Shown: positions 33,110 through 43,107 of the stretch, piece by piece | How positions within the stretch are numbered: position 1 is the first letter of the stretch | Layout: each line of letters begins with the position of its first letter | Assembly: GCA_965243265.1 (NCBI GenBank) | Contig: CBDEUL010000006.1 | Span: 1 to 64,000, forward strand | Length of the DNA stretch: 64,000 bases | Source of the DNA: Flavicella sp965243265 | Lineage (GTDB): Bacteria > Bacteroidota > Bacteroidia > Flavobacteriales > Flavobacteriaceae | Direction: 5' to 3' | Position numbers and translations under genes: made by a program | Notes under the pieces: model-generated | What the model saw: only the letters and a program-made list of their open reading frames with translations | Database searches by the model: none | Told to the model about the DNA's origin: nothing

Positions 33110-33928
33110 ATGAAAAACTTTTTATATTTATTTATACTATTATTAGCTTTTACTTCTTGTGAAGAAAAGATTGATCTACCCTTAGAAGAAGGACCTAAGC
33201 GATTGGTTATTGATGCAAATATCAACTGGGTAAAAGGAACTGATGGAAAAACACAACAAATAAAATTAACGGAAACAGTAGGTTTTTATGAAACTGAAAT
33301 ACCTGCAATAAATAATGCCTCCGTAAAAATTACAGACTCAAACTCTAACGAAGTTGTGTTTTCAGAAATTGACGATTCGGGGGTTTACCAAACTACTGAA
33401 TTTGCCCCTGTAATTAATGAAACTTATACACTAACAATTGTATACAATGACGAAACATTTACAGCTACAGAAATACTAACTTCTGTAGTAGAGCTTTCAG
33501 AAGGGCAACAGGAAATTATTAAAATCTTAGGAAACGAAATTATTGAAGTTCAATTTCCTTATACAGACCCTGAGGATGAAGAAAACTATTACCTAGAAGA
33601 AAGCAAGTCAAATTTAGATTTACTTTTTGAATATGTTTCTTACTCTGATGAGTTTACAAATGGGAATGAGAACAGTGCGGATTATTCTCGTGACGATTTA
33701 AAAGCTGGAGATGTTGTTGTGATGAATTTTTATGGAATATCAAAAGGCTATTTTAATTATGTAAATTTATTACTACAACAAATAGAACCAGGAGGTCCTT
33801 TTGCTACTACACCTGCAGCTCTTAAAGGAAACTGTGTAAATACCACTTTTCCTGATATAGATGACAAAAAACCTTTGGGGTACTTTAGACTTTCCGAAGT
33901 GGATCAAAAAACATATACTGTACAATAA
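33110..33928 (+). CDS. DUF4249 lipoprotein, partner of the TonB receptor
   Basis: A 272-residue lipoprotein from ATG 33110 (MKNFLYLFILLLAFTSCEEK, lipobox Cys at residue 17). The body follows DUF4249: KRLVIDANINWV, then IKLTETVGFYET, an IPAINNASVKITDSN immunoglobulin-like strand region, and a C-terminal GYFRLSEVDQKTYTV. Such proteins are exported and accompany TonB receptors, where they are assumed to help capture the ligand on the surface, by analogy with SusD. An earlier in-frame start at 33065 would overlap the receptor gene and lacks a signal peptide. The ligand is unknown. Confidence 0.85.
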   Translation: MKNFLYLFILLLAFTSCEEKIDLPLEEGPKRLVIDANINWVKGTDGKTQQIKLTETVGFYETEIPAINNASVKITDSNSNEVVFSEIDDSGVYQTTEFAPVINETYTLTIVYNDETFTATEILTSVVELSEGQQEIIKILGNEIIEVQFPYTDPEDEENYYLEESKSNLDLLFEYVSYSDEFTNGNENSADYSRDDLKAGDVVVMNFYGISKGYFNYVNLLLQQIEPGGPFATTPAALKGNCVNTTFPDIDDKKPLGYFRLSEVDQKTYTVQ

Positions 33929-33942
33929 AACCTAGTATTGCT

Positions 33943-34758
33943 TTGGCTTTTACAAAAACAACAGAACAAGACTCTAATTACAATCATTTGGAAAAAATGT
34001 CTGTAAACGATTTATTAACGAATATTAATAAGGAAGATAAAACGGTAGCCTTTGCTGTAGAAAAAGCCATCCCTCAAATAGAGCAACTCGTTGTTCAAAT
34101 AGTCACTAAACTAAAACAAGGTGGACGTATATTCTATACAGGTGCTGGCACTAGTGGGCGTTTAGGTATTTTAGATGCTTCTGAATGCCCTCCTACTTTT
34201 GGAGTACCTCATGAACTAGTTGTTGGTATTATTTCTGGAGGAGATACAGCCATTCGAAAAGCTGTAGAAAATGCAGAAGACAATGCACAACAGGGCTGGT
34301 TAGATTTACAAAAACACAATATCACTGACAAAGATGTTCTGATTGGTATTGCTGCTTCTGGAACCACTCCATATGTACTTGGTGCTTTAGAAAAAGCAAA
34401 TGAAAATGGAATTGTAACAGGTTGTATTACTATGAATGAAAACAGCCCTTTACATCAACTTGCCAAATATCCAATTGTGGCTGTTGTAGGTCCTGAATTC
34501 GTTACTGGAAGTTCTCGTATGAAAGCAGGTACAGCACAAAAGATGATTTTAAATATGATCAGTACATCAACCATGATTTTACTTGATAAAGTAAAAGGTA
34601 ATAAAATGGTTGACATGAAACTCTCTAATGACAAACTTGTTAAAAGAGGTACACGAATGCTTATTGACACTTTAAATATTTCTGAAAAAGAAGCTTCAAA
34701 CTTATTAATTACACATGGTAATGTTAGAAACGCTATAAAAGCCTATAAAAATGAGTAA
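33943..34758 (+). CDS. murQ: N-acetylmuramic acid 6-phosphate etherase
   Basis: MurQ removes the lactyl ether from MurNAc-6-P, giving GlcNAc-6-P during cell-wall recycling. The 271-residue protein has the N-terminal TTEQDSNYNHLEKMSVNDLL, the SIS domain with FYTGAGTSGRLGILDASECPPTFG, GIAASGTTPYVLGAL, and VTGSSRMKAGTAQKMILNM, all characteristic. The start is TTG at 33943; no ATG fits in frame before the conserved FTKTTEQ. It links with the NagZ-type hydrolase at 45475 in wall-sugar recovery, though the genes are far apart. The end overlaps the DUF6095 gene by 8 bp. Confidence 0.93.
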   Translation: MAFTKTTEQDSNYNHLEKMSVNDLLTNINKEDKTVAFAVEKAIPQIEQLVVQIVTKLKQGGRIFYTGAGTSGRLGILDASECPPTFGVPHELVVGIISGGDTAIRKAVENAEDNAQQGWLDLQKHNITDKDVLIGIAASGTTPYVLGALEKANENGIVTGCITMNENSPLHQLAKYPIVAVVGPEFVTGSSRMKAGTAQKMILNMISTSTMILLDKVKGNKMVDMKLSNDKLVKRGTRMLIDTLNISEKEASNLLITHGNVRNAIKAYKNE

Positions 34759-34969
34759 TAATAAAGACCTTTTGAGAAAAGGTATGAAATATGTATTTGG
34801 AGCAATTCCTTTATTTTTTTTAGCCCCTATTACTTTAAATATTGGTTTTTCTGCCATTAAAAAAGACGATAACTATATTTTTAGTATTGTCGGTGCAATA
34901 GCTGCTTTTTCAGGTATTTTATTGGCTGTTATTGGTATAAGAACCATTCTAAAATATTTGTTTGATTAA
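34751..34969 (+). CDS. DUF6095 small membrane protein
   Basis: A 72-residue protein with two membrane helices (about 15-35, FGAIPLFFLAPITLNIGFSA, and 43-63, FSIVGAIAAFSGILLAVIGI) joined by a polar KKDDNY loop. It matches the small DUF6095 family that follows murQ in flavobacteria. Function is unknown. It overlaps murQ by 8 bp and is convergent with the DinB gene, with which it shares 4 bases (both stops use the TTAA at 34966-34969). Confidence 0.8.
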   Translation: MSNNKDLLRKGMKYVFGAIPLFFLAPITLNIGFSAIKKDDNYIFSIVGAIAAFSGILLAVIGIRTILKYLFD

Positions 34970-35460
34970 CTCACCGAAGCTTTTTTAGGTGTTGTAGGAT
35001 TCATCCCAAAATCTGCATCTGGTAATTCTATCCCTAGTTGATAAATAATATACCCTATACTCGCGTAATGATGTATTGCATGACTGTGTGCTTGAATTAA
35101 CACTGAAGCTAATGTATAACTAGCAGTTACCTTACCGTCACCTAAATCATCTGTAACCCTTATCAATTTTTCAAAATTTTCTACAGGAATATCAGATAAC
35201 TTTTGAATTGTTTCTTCTATATAATTTAAACCTACCGAAACTTGTTCTTCTGCCAACGAATTTCTTTTTCTTGCTGTTAAATCTATATGCTTTGTATCTA
35301 ACCCTTCAAAAACACAAGTATAAACATCCATTATATGTCTAACATGCCCCCCAATACTCGAATAGTAAGGTGCTATTGATGTATTACTGTATTCTTTATC
35401 GGAAATATTGTTTAGTAGAAAGGAAGCTCTATTCAAATTCTTTATAAGTGTCGTTATCAT
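34966..35460 (-). CDS. DinB-family protein
   Basis: A 164-residue four-helix-bundle protein. His residues positioned for a divalent metal site occur in IGGHVRHIMD (about 38-45) and in AHSHAIHHYASIGYIIYQLG (about 129-148), as in the DinB/YfiT metalloenzyme superfamily. Members include thiol transferases and damage-inducible proteins; none of these roles can be assigned here. It is a single gene, convergent with DUF6095 and with 132 bp before the flippase gene downstream of the polysaccharide cluster. Confidence 0.8.
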   Translation of the reverse strand: MITTLIKNLNRASFLLNNISDKEYSNTSIAPYYSSIGGHVRHIMDVYTCVFEGLDTKHIDLTARKRNSLAEEQVSVGLNYIEETIQKLSDIPVENFEKLIRVTDDLGDGKVTASYTLASVLIQAHSHAIHHYASIGYIIYQLGIELPDADFGMNPTTPKKASVS

Positions 35461-35592
35461 ATAGATTATTTAAGTTGGCTTGGTCGCAAACAATAGCAAT
35501 CATTTACAGAAAAAACGAATATTTTTATTCTTTCTTCTTCCACAAGATACTCAATCGAACAGAACTATTCAACCTTACTTTTTACAAAAAAA

Positions 35593-37065
35593 TTAATTGA
35601 AAAGCTTTTTAGTTTTTAATAATAAGTCAGCTATAAGTGTGTTAATATCTGTAGAAATTTTAAAGAACCATATCCCTAACAAATAAGTTACTGTTATCAT
35701 AGATCCTTTCAATACAATATTTACAACAGGATGAAAACTAAACTCCCAAAAACTAAATACAGCATATAAAACTCCCAATATTACAAACATTCCCAATGTT
35801 TTATATGTAAATGGATACAAATTAAATTTTTGTTTTACGTAAAGTAATTTGACTGTATTAAACACTACAACCACCAATAAAGTAGATACCGCAGCTCCAT
35901 TAATACTAATCAAATCTATCAAATAATCATTCAACACATATACACTTACCGCCATTGCAACTCCATAAGGCAACAAAATTTTATAATATTTAGAATTTGA
36001 TATAATAGCTCCATTGGCACCTAACAACATATGATACAACTTTGCTAAAGAGATAAATAATACCACCCAAACGCCTCCTGCATATTTTTCTGGAAGTAAT
36101 AAATACATCTGGTTTATATTCAAATTGATTAATAAAAACACCAATCCAGAAACAACCAATAAATTAATAGAACTTTTAACATATAGTCGCTTTACCTCCT
36201 CCATTTTATTTTCATTCAATGCTTTTGCAACCATAGGTTGTAAAATTTGAGACATTGCTCTACCGGGTGTTTCTACAACAGATCCTATATAAACTCCTAC
36301 AGCATAATAAGCCGTTTGCGCAATGGCTTCTTTTTGAGGAATCATAAACTTATCAATATCTATTAAAATAGTACCTGCTGCACCTGCTAAAATAATATAT
36401 AATGAATACTGTATAACCTCTTTAAAGTTATCTGGCAACTGAAATGTAAATTGAGGTGTATACAAGTGTAATGCGTACAATAACATAATCAAGGTTCTTA
36501 AAAAATAAGCTCCCGTTAGATAATAAATAAACTGTTGTGCTGAAATAAATTCAAAATACACAGCAAACAAAAGTAATGTTGCCGCAACTCTAGAAAACAA
36601 TTCTTTTAACAAGTTTCCATAAACCGACTGCATTTGCACTTTTGCCCAAGCATAAAATATTTCAAAATAAGCCGTAGCAACAGCAACTAAATAAATAACA
36701 AACGTATAGTTTTTTACTATTGGATTTTTAATTGATAAATATGACGATATAGTTTCATAGAAAAAAACTCCTAAAAAACCAATGGGCAACGCCACCAACA
36801 AGGGTAATATTACAACCGAACTTAAAAATGCATCTCTCCCTTTTTTGTCTTTATAAGATGAATAAAACTTTAGTATTGTATACTGTACTCCAAAAGCGGT
36901 AAAAGGCATTAACAAATTTGAGGTTGATAATAAATAAGTAACCAACCCATAAAATTCATCTTTTAAAAAGGCTGTATACAAAAACAACGCATTCGTACCA
37001 CCAATAGCAAAAGCTAAGTAGATAGTCATAGTATTTTTAAAAGATTGTTTTAGTACAATTCCCAC
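35593..37065 (-). CDS. Oligosaccharide flippase (Wzx-like)
   Basis: A 490-residue membrane protein with about 12-14 hydrophobic helices, starting KQSFKNTMTIYLAFAIGGTNALFLY, a common opening of the polysaccharide-transport (MOP/Wzx) superfamily. LMPFTAFGVQYTILKFYSSYKDKKGRDAFL and VGVYIGSVVETPGRAMSQILQPMVAKALNE are typical positions. It should move a lipid-linked glycan across the inner membrane. It is the last gene of the leftward cluster (DUF4834, YfhO-like, two glycosyltransferases, wecB, flippase), with 17 bp after wecB. No Wzy polymerase or initiating transferase is present within the cluster as seen. Confidence 0.85.
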   Translation of the reverse strand: MGIVLKQSFKNTMTIYLAFAIGGTNALFLYTAFLKDEFYGLVTYLLSTSNLLMPFTAFGVQYTILKFYSSYKDKKGRDAFLSSVVILPLLVALPIGFLGVFFYETISSYLSIKNPIVKNYTFVIYLVAVATAYFEIFYAWAKVQMQSVYGNLLKELFSRVAATLLLFAVYFEFISAQQFIYYLTGAYFLRTLIMLLYALHLYTPQFTFQLPDNFKEVIQYSLYIILAGAAGTILIDIDKFMIPQKEAIAQTAYYAVGVYIGSVVETPGRAMSQILQPMVAKALNENKMEEVKRLYVKSSINLLVVSGLVFLLINLNINQMYLLLPEKYAGGVWVVLFISLAKLYHMLLGANGAIISNSKYYKILLPYGVAMAVSVYVLNDYLIDLISINGAAVSTLLVVVVFNTVKLLYVKQKFNLYPFTYKTLGMFVILGVLYAVFSFWEFSFHPVVNIVLKGSMITVTYLLGIWFFKISTDINTLIADLLLKTKKLFN

Positions 37066-37081
37066 TTCTTATATTTAAAAA

Positions 37082-38164
37082 TTAATTTAACAACTGTACT
37101 ATTTTTTGATGCATCTGTTCACCTACTTTATTTCCATACAAATTCATTGAAAAATTTATATTAGAACGCTGACACTCAACAAAGGCTTTATATATTTCAA
37201 CACTATTACTTCCTACAACACTTGCAAAACCATTTTCTACCAATTCCACCCATTCGGTTTCTTCTCTAGCAATAACACAGTACTTTTTATTAAAGAAAGC
37301 TTCTTTTTGTAAACCTCCACTATCTGTTACTACACTATTACAGTTCTTTAACAGCTCTAACATATCAAAATATCCTACAGGTGGAATCATGATAAAAGGA
37401 TATTTTAAATTATGTTTTTCTAAAATACTTTTAGTCCTTGGATGTATTGGCAATACGACTTTTTTATTCTGATGAATTTGCAAAAGCCCATCAAAAATTG
37501 ATTCTAATTTTTTTAAATCATCTGTATTTTCTTGACGGTGAATTGTTGCCAATACAAACCCACCAGAAGTTAATTTCAAGTCTTTTATAATATTTGATTT
37601 TTCTTCTGAAAAACTACTATAATATTCAACAGCATCTTTCATTATATCCCCGCTTTTTTCTATTTGAATAGGTAAGTTTTCAAATCCTTCTTTGGATAAA
37701 TTTTTAATCGCAGAATCGGTTGGACATAATAAGAGGTCTGAAATTCTATCTGTCATAATTCTGTTTACCTCCTCAGGCATTCCCATATTAAAAGAACGCA
37801 AACCTGCTTCTATATGAATTACTTTTATTTGTAATTTTCGTGCTGCTAAAGCTCCTGCCAAAGTTGAGTTTGTATCTCCAAAAACCACGACTCCATCTGG
37901 TTTTTCTTTTAACAAAACCTCCTCTATTTTTTCTAACATTTGCCCTGTCATAGCACCGTGCCCCAAACCATTAATATTTAAATTATATGTTGGCTTGGGT
38001 ATTTCCATTTCTTTAAAAAAAACAGCACTCATATTGGCATCAAAATGCTGTCCTGTGTGTACAATAACCTCTTCTATTTGCTGTTGTTCCAAAACAACCC
38101 TACTCAATACAGCTGCTTTTACAAACTGTGGGCGAGCTCCTAATATGGTTACTATTTTTTTCAT
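37082..38164 (-). CDS. wecB: UDP-N-acetylglucosamine 2-epimerase (non-hydrolysing)
   Basis: It interconverts UDP-GlcNAc and UDP-ManNAc, a precursor for surface glycans. The 360-residue protein shows ILGARPQFVKAAVLSR, IVHTGQHFDANMSAVFF, VFGDTNSTLAGALAARK, VIHIEAGLRSFNMGMPEEVNR, IHRQENTDD and TDSGGLQKEAFFNKKYCV, all standard epimerase elements. The gene overlaps the preceding glycosyltransferase by 4 bp (ATGA). A ManNAc dehydrogenase (wecC) is not nearby, so the product may be used as ManNAc directly or oxidised by an enzyme encoded elsewhere. Confidence 0.93.
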   Translation of the reverse strand: MKKIVTILGARPQFVKAAVLSRVVLEQQQIEEVIVHTGQHFDANMSAVFFKEMEIPKPTYNLNINGLGHGAMTGQMLEKIEEVLLKEKPDGVVVFGDTNSTLAGALAARKLQIKVIHIEAGLRSFNMGMPEEVNRIMTDRISDLLLCPTDSAIKNLSKEGFENLPIQIEKSGDIMKDAVEYYSSFSEEKSNIIKDLKLTSGGFVLATIHRQENTDDLKKLESIFDGLLQIHQNKKVVLPIHPRTKSILEKHNLKYPFIMIPPVGYFDMLELLKNCNSVVTDSGGLQKEAFFNKKYCVIAREETEWVELVENGFASVVGSNSVEIYKAFVECQRSNINFSMNLYGNKVGEQMHQKIVQLLN

Positions 38165-39444
38165 GAATTTATTGTTTCATTTATCAAAGTTGCCAATTGT
38201 TTTGTCAACTCTTTTCTATGATATTGAGCTATATTTTTAGAATCTACCTCTAAACTTCCTCTTTTATACTTTCTGTATAAATCTAAAATAACTGCTTTTA
38301 ATTCTTTTGTATTTTCAAAAGCTACTGTAGTTCCTGAGTTTGTTAATTTTATTATTTCTGCCAAATCTCCATCTTCGGGTCCTAATGCTAAAATAGGTCT
38401 TTTGGCTACCAAATACTCAAATATTTTACCTGTTACAATTCCTTTAGCACTTGGTACTTTATTTACTGTCAATAATAATACTTGAGATTTTTTTTGAAAC
38501 TCCTGTACTTTATCATGACTTAAATAATCAATTGTTTTTAATTGTGAACTCAAACCTTTTTTTGATACCTCTTCAAAAACAGGAACTGCTACTTTTCCTA
38601 TCAACTGTATTTCTAAATCTTTTTGAAATCCTTCTATCTCCTGGCACAATTCTTTTAAAGCTTTCCACAAAGAAAATGGATTTCTATCTTCATTCATCAT
38701 CCCAATATGGGTAATAGAAAACTTATTATCTAAAACTGTATTCTCTTGTGAAACAGTTAAATCATATCCATTAGAAACCACAACGGTATTTTTATTCTGC
38801 TTTATATATTCATCTTGCATAGTTTTTCCTACCACTATAACTGCATCTGAGTTTTTAAGTACCTTTTTTTCTAAAGAAAAATGCTTTTTTAACGACTTAT
38901 TTGTTAATGGCAATTGATGAAAATAATCAATAGATGTCCAAGGATCTCTAAAATCTGAAATCCATTTTATTCCTAACTTTTGCTTTAGCTTTAAAGCTAT
39001 TATGTGTAAGCTATGTGGTGGTCCGGATGAAATAATTGCATCGACAGGATTTTCCTTTAAATAAGCTTCTAAATATTTTACAGAGGGTTGTATCCAAAAC
39101 ATACGTGCATCTGGAATAAAATAATTTGCGCGTATATAGGTCGCCATTCTTCCTAACAAAGAAGGTTTTTGTTCTAAAAACCCTGCACTAGTATTCACCG
39201 CTTTTTTCTTTGTAAAAAAAGACGCTAATTGATAAGGTTCCCAAATAGGTTGGCGTAATACCTCAACTCCTTCTGGTATTTCTGCTTCTAATGTTTTGTC
39301 TTTGGTAGCGTATTCTGGATTTTCAACAGTATACACTATAGGGGTTATCCCAAATTCTTGTAAGTACTTTACAAACTTCAACCAACGTTGAACTCCTGAA
39401 CCTCCTGAGGGTGGCCAGTAATATGTAAGAATTAAAACTTTCAA
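38161..39444 (-). CDS. Glycosyltransferase, GT4 (GT-B fold)
   Basis: A 427-residue GT-B enzyme. The N-terminal YYWPPSGGSGVQRWLKFVKYLQ loop is the typical acceptor-side glycine motif of flavobacterial surface-glycan transferases; ISSGPPHSLHIIALKLK and WISDFRDPWTSIDY follow. The C-terminal half has ITHIGMMNEDRNPFSLWKAL and the sugar-nucleotide site around GKIFEYLVAKRPILALGPEDGDLAEII, where the E of the FEY segment matches the EX7E-type acidic residue. Donor and acceptor are unknown. It overlaps its neighbours by 4 bp on each side. Confidence 0.85.
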   Translation of the reverse strand: MKVLILTYYWPPSGGSGVQRWLKFVKYLQEFGITPIVYTVENPEYATKDKTLEAEIPEGVEVLRQPIWEPYQLASFFTKKKAVNTSAGFLEQKPSLLGRMATYIRANYFIPDARMFWIQPSVKYLEAYLKENPVDAIISSGPPHSLHIIALKLKQKLGIKWISDFRDPWTSIDYFHQLPLTNKSLKKHFSLEKKVLKNSDAVIVVGKTMQDEYIKQNKNTVVVSNGYDLTVSQENTVLDNKFSITHIGMMNEDRNPFSLWKALKELCQEIEGFQKDLEIQLIGKVAVPVFEEVSKKGLSSQLKTIDYLSHDKVQEFQKKSQVLLLTVNKVPSAKGIVTGKIFEYLVAKRPILALGPEDGDLAEIIKLTNSGTTVAFENTKELKAVILDLYRKYKRGSLEVDSKNIAQYHRKELTKQLATLINETINS

Positions 39445-40631
39445 TGGCTTAAATTATCGTATAAATGTACGAGCTTTTTAGAGGTTTGTTCCCATGAAAA
39501 TTCATTTTCAATAAAAGCTTTTCCTTTAGCTCCCATTTTTTGCTGTAAACCTTCATCTTTTATAAGAGTTACAACCTTTTTAACAAAATCATCTATATCA
39601 CGATCTTTATGTACCAACCCCGCTCCTACACGTTCTATTAAATTCTTTTGAGCTATTGCATTACTAACCAAAACTGGTTTAGAAAAACTCATATATTGAA
39701 ATATTTTATTTGCATAAGCCACATCATGTTGAATATTTCTATGCAAAGGAGAAATACAAATTGTACTTGCTTTTATATAAGAAGGAAATAAAGATACATT
39801 TTGCCATCCCTCAAAATCTACATATGCTTCTAATTGTAATTCTTTTACTTGTTCTTTTAAAATAGTATCTGTTGTATTAGTTCCTACAATAACCAGTTTC
39901 ACATTTGTTATTACTTGTGATATTTTTTTTGTTGCTGCTATTGCCGTTTGTAAACCTCTTCTTAAGTGTGTATCTCCTAAATAAAGGATTATATGCTTGT
40001 CTTTATATTTTTCAATAATTGTTGTATCAATAATCGCTTCTTTATAAAAAGATTCTCTTACTGTATTAGGTACTAAAACAATTTTACTTACTTCTGTTTT
40101 TGTTCTTTGAACTACTTCATTGATAAATTCTTGAGAAACGGTAATTACCTTAGTTGCTTTCTTTATAAATTGCTCTTCTTTAATCTTCCATTTTTTAGGT
40201 GAAATGATATATTTTCCAGGAAATTTCTGAAGGTGTGGATACAATTTCATTACCTCTGGCATATTATCATGTAAATCCAACACCACCGGAAGGTTTCTCT
40301 TTTTGTTTACCTTAAATACCGCTTCTGCTATTCGCATATCGTGTACATGAAAAGCTTCTACTTTGTATTTATTTACAAATTGACTAATTTTTTTAGCCAT
40401 TAAACTGGTATAAAAAGGCACTGTATATGCCAATGCTGAAAGTTTATATTCCAATCTATTAGATGGGTACCTACAAACATGGACTCCCTTTATATTCTCG
40501 TAGGATAATTGCTGCTCATAATTCAAACAAAACAGATATACTTCATGTCCTGATTTCACCAAAGTGACTGCCTCATTTTCAACCCTTGGATCTGGAGGAA
40601 ATGTATAGTCTAAAATCATTCCTATTCTCAT
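39441..40631 (-). CDS. Glycosyltransferase, GT4-like
   Basis: A 396-residue GT-B enzyme. The start is RIGMILDYTFPPDPRVENEA, with the FPPDPRVENEA loop characteristic of a GT4 subgroup; VEAFHVHDMRIAEAVF and LPVVLDLHDNMPEVM come next. The donor domain contains ILYLGDTHLRRGLQTAI and the acidic motif near NKIFQYMSFSKPVLVSNAIAQKNLIE, then NEFSWEQTSKKLVHLYDNL at the end. It overlaps the next glycosyltransferase by 4 bp and starts 12 bp after the YfhO-like gene. Linkage formed is unknown. Confidence 0.85.
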   Translation of the reverse strand: MRIGMILDYTFPPDPRVENEAVTLVKSGHEVYLFCLNYEQQLSYENIKGVHVCRYPSNRLEYKLSALAYTVPFYTSLMAKKISQFVNKYKVEAFHVHDMRIAEAVFKVNKKRNLPVVLDLHDNMPEVMKLYPHLQKFPGKYIISPKKWKIKEEQFIKKATKVITVSQEFINEVVQRTKTEVSKIVLVPNTVRESFYKEAIIDTTIIEKYKDKHIILYLGDTHLRRGLQTAIAATKKISQVITNVKLVIVGTNTTDTILKEQVKELQLEAYVDFEGWQNVSLFPSYIKASTICISPLHRNIQHDVAYANKIFQYMSFSKPVLVSNAIAQKNLIERVGAGLVHKDRDIDDFVKKVVTLIKDEGLQQKMGAKGKAFIENEFSWEQTSKKLVHLYDNLSH

Positions 40632-40643
40632 CTAACAATGCTT

Positions 40644-43061
40644 TTAGTTATTCTTGTTTCGCTTTAAAAAACCTAAAATGACTATTAGAAAAAACAAAGC
40701 TAACGACCCTAAATTAATTAAATTCCCTTTTGAAATAATCGTAGGCTCAAATTTAAATTCAATAAGATGTTTCCCTTCTGGAATTTCCAAAGCTCTCAAT
40801 AAGTAATTAACTCTTATATGAGGAACCAGCCCTCCATCTATATAAGCATTCCAACCATCTTTATAATAAATCTCTGAAAAAACAGCCAAACCTTTTGTCC
40901 TATTTTCTGAAGTATAAACAATCTCGTTAGCTTTATAACTTTTAAGATAAATAGTCGCCAATGAATCTTTACTTATTTGTTCTGAAATCTCTACTGCTTT
41001 TGGAAACTCCTTTTCGTTAACAACTGCTGTATTTTTTGAATTAAAATCAGTAAGTGCTAAAATCTCTGTATCTGCACTTTTTACCAATTGTAGCTCTTTT
41101 ACAAACCAAGCATTTCCGTTAGCATCATCATTTACCTGTAACCCTTTTTTACCCTGCCCATCTGGCAAAATAAAATACTTCGTATTTAACATATTCAAAA
41201 CCTCTATGTTGTTTTTTTGAATATGGAAATCAACCAAATCTTGATAACGTCCTAGTTTAGCAGCATGATATCCTCCTATAGATTTATGAAAATAAGACGT
41301 AGCTCCATCATTCATAAAGTTCCCTGTAAAATTAGCAACTCTATAATGTCCTTTGTCTTTTAAAATTTCTTTATCTATTACTGATGCTACAAATGGTTTT
41401 TCTACTTTTCTGGCATCTAAAAAATCTTCTGTATTTACATAACGTCTTGCTACTGTTAAGGTGTCAAACAACAATAATAAACCTATAACTATCACAAAAA
41501 CGTTCTGTTTTAATTTTTCCTTTAACACAAAAAACAACGTCCCTGAAGCTAGTGTTACTAAAGTTAATGATCGTAGACTGTCTTTAAAAAAAATTGCTTT
41601 TCTATCTGCCAAAATAGCATTTGAAAAACCATCTAACATATTGTTATAATACCCGTCATTCAAGCCTCTAAAACCTAAAACACTCGTTCCTAAAAGAGTC
41701 CAAAACAATGCAAAACCACCAACTATATAAAAACTCTTTTTTAGTGCTTCTAATTTTTCTTCCTTTGTTTTTCCTCCTGAAATAAAAACTTTCAACCCTA
41801 ACATTCCTAATAAAGGAATTGTAATTTCAGCAATTACTTGAATTGACGAAACTGCTCTAAACTTATTATACAAAGGAACATATTCGATAAACAAATTGGT
41901 TAAAAATTCAAAGTTATGCCCCCAACTCATTAGTATTGAAAAAACGGTAGAAGCTACTAGCCATTTTTTAAGCTTAGAGTCTACCAAATACAACGCCAGT
42001 ACAAATAAGAAAATAAATATAGCTCCTATATAAGCTGGAGCAGCAACAATCGGTTGACTGCCCCAATAAGTAGGGACACTCTTTGAAAATTGTTTTGCTT
42101 GATTTCTATCTATCTTAGAAGATAAGAAGGCATAAGTATTCGATTCTACTCCCAAATCCTCACTATTGGCCCCTCCTGTAAATCTTGGTATAAATAAATT
42201 TAATGTTTCTAGTTTCCCGTAACTGTACTCTGTTATATAGGAATTCGAAAGCCCTTCCTTTTTTTCTGTCTTTTTACCATCCGCAGTAATTGTCAATTCA
42301 CTCTTACCTCTAGTACTATAACTTGCGTATTCTTTAGTTGCCAACAAACTAGTTGCATTTACTCCTACCGCTAAAATAACAGCAACCACAATTACCCCTA
42401 CAGATTTTGAAAAAGGAATTAAATTTTGTTTTTTCTTTATTTCTTCAATAAGAAATACAGTACCTAAAATCAAAAGTATAAACAATAAGTAATAAGTCAT
42501 TTGTGGGTGACTCGTATTAATTTCTAATGCCATCGCTAACGAAGTTAACACAAAACCTTGCAAGTACTTTTTTTGAAAAACCCAAAGTACACCTGCTATT
42601 ACCATAGGCATATATCCTATAGCATGTGCTTTTGCATTATGTCCTACCCCTATGATTATTATAAAGTAAGTTGAAAAACCGAATGCTAAAGATCCCATCA
42701 TTGCTAATTTCCAATCAAACTTTAAAACTGTAAGCAACACAAAGAATCCTAAAAAGTATAGAAATAAATAATCAGCAGGCCTTGGTAAAAAACGAATAAT
42801 CCCATCCAACGATTTTACAAAATCGTTCGGATAATAAGTACTTAATTGGAATGATGGCATTCCTCCAAAAGCTGCATCTGTCCAATAAGGTTCTTCACCG
42901 TATTCAGCTCTAAAATCTTGAATTTCTTTTGCCATCCCTCGAAATTGCTGAATATCATTCTGAAATAACTTTTGGCCTTTTAAAACAGGTGAAAAGTACA
43001 CCAATGAAACTACTACAAAAACAGCGACAACTCCTAAGTAAGGAAGGATTTTTTTATTCAT
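40644..43061 (-). CDS. YfhO-family membrane protein
   Basis: An 805-residue protein with about a dozen membrane helices and a large C-terminal extracytoplasmic domain (about 520-770). It opens with KKILPYLGVVAVFVVVSLVYFSPV, then GMPSFQLSTYYPNDFVKSLD and AHAIGYMPMVIAGVLWVF, in keeping with YfhO, a GT-C-like family. The C-terminal GHYRVANFTGNFMNDGATSYFHKSIGGYH and FSEIYYKDGWNAYIDGGLVPHIRVNYLLRAL motifs are strongly family-specific. In Gram-positive relatives YfhO helps glycosylate lipoteichoic acid; here a sugar transfer role outside the membrane is inferred. It begins the polysaccharide gene series. Confidence 0.85.
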   Translation of the reverse strand: MNKKILPYLGVVAVFVVVSLVYFSPVLKGQKLFQNDIQQFRGMAKEIQDFRAEYGEEPYWTDAAFGGMPSFQLSTYYPNDFVKSLDGIIRFLPRPADYLFLYFLGFFVLLTVLKFDWKLAMMGSLAFGFSTYFIIIIGVGHNAKAHAIGYMPMVIAGVLWVFQKKYLQGFVLTSLAMALEINTSHPQMTYYLLFILLILGTVFLIEEIKKKQNLIPFSKSVGVIVVAVILAVGVNATSLLATKEYASYSTRGKSELTITADGKKTEKKEGLSNSYITEYSYGKLETLNLFIPRFTGGANSEDLGVESNTYAFLSSKIDRNQAKQFSKSVPTYWGSQPIVAAPAYIGAIFIFLFVLALYLVDSKLKKWLVASTVFSILMSWGHNFEFLTNLFIEYVPLYNKFRAVSSIQVIAEITIPLLGMLGLKVFISGGKTKEEKLEALKKSFYIVGGFALFWTLLGTSVLGFRGLNDGYYNNMLDGFSNAILADRKAIFFKDSLRSLTLVTLASGTLFFVLKEKLKQNVFVIVIGLLLLFDTLTVARRYVNTEDFLDARKVEKPFVASVIDKEILKDKGHYRVANFTGNFMNDGATSYFHKSIGGYHAAKLGRYQDLVDFHIQKNNIEVLNMLNTKYFILPDGQGKKGLQVNDDANGNAWFVKELQLVKSADTEILALTDFNSKNTAVVNEKEFPKAVEISEQISKDSLATIYLKSYKANEIVYTSENRTKGLAVFSEIYYKDGWNAYIDGGLVPHIRVNYLLRALEIPEGKHLIEFKFEPTIISKGNLINLGSLALFFLIVILGFLKRNKNN

Positions 43062-43107
43062 ATGAAAACTACTATTTTGTTCTTTTAAAATTCTAATTAA
43101 GATAGAG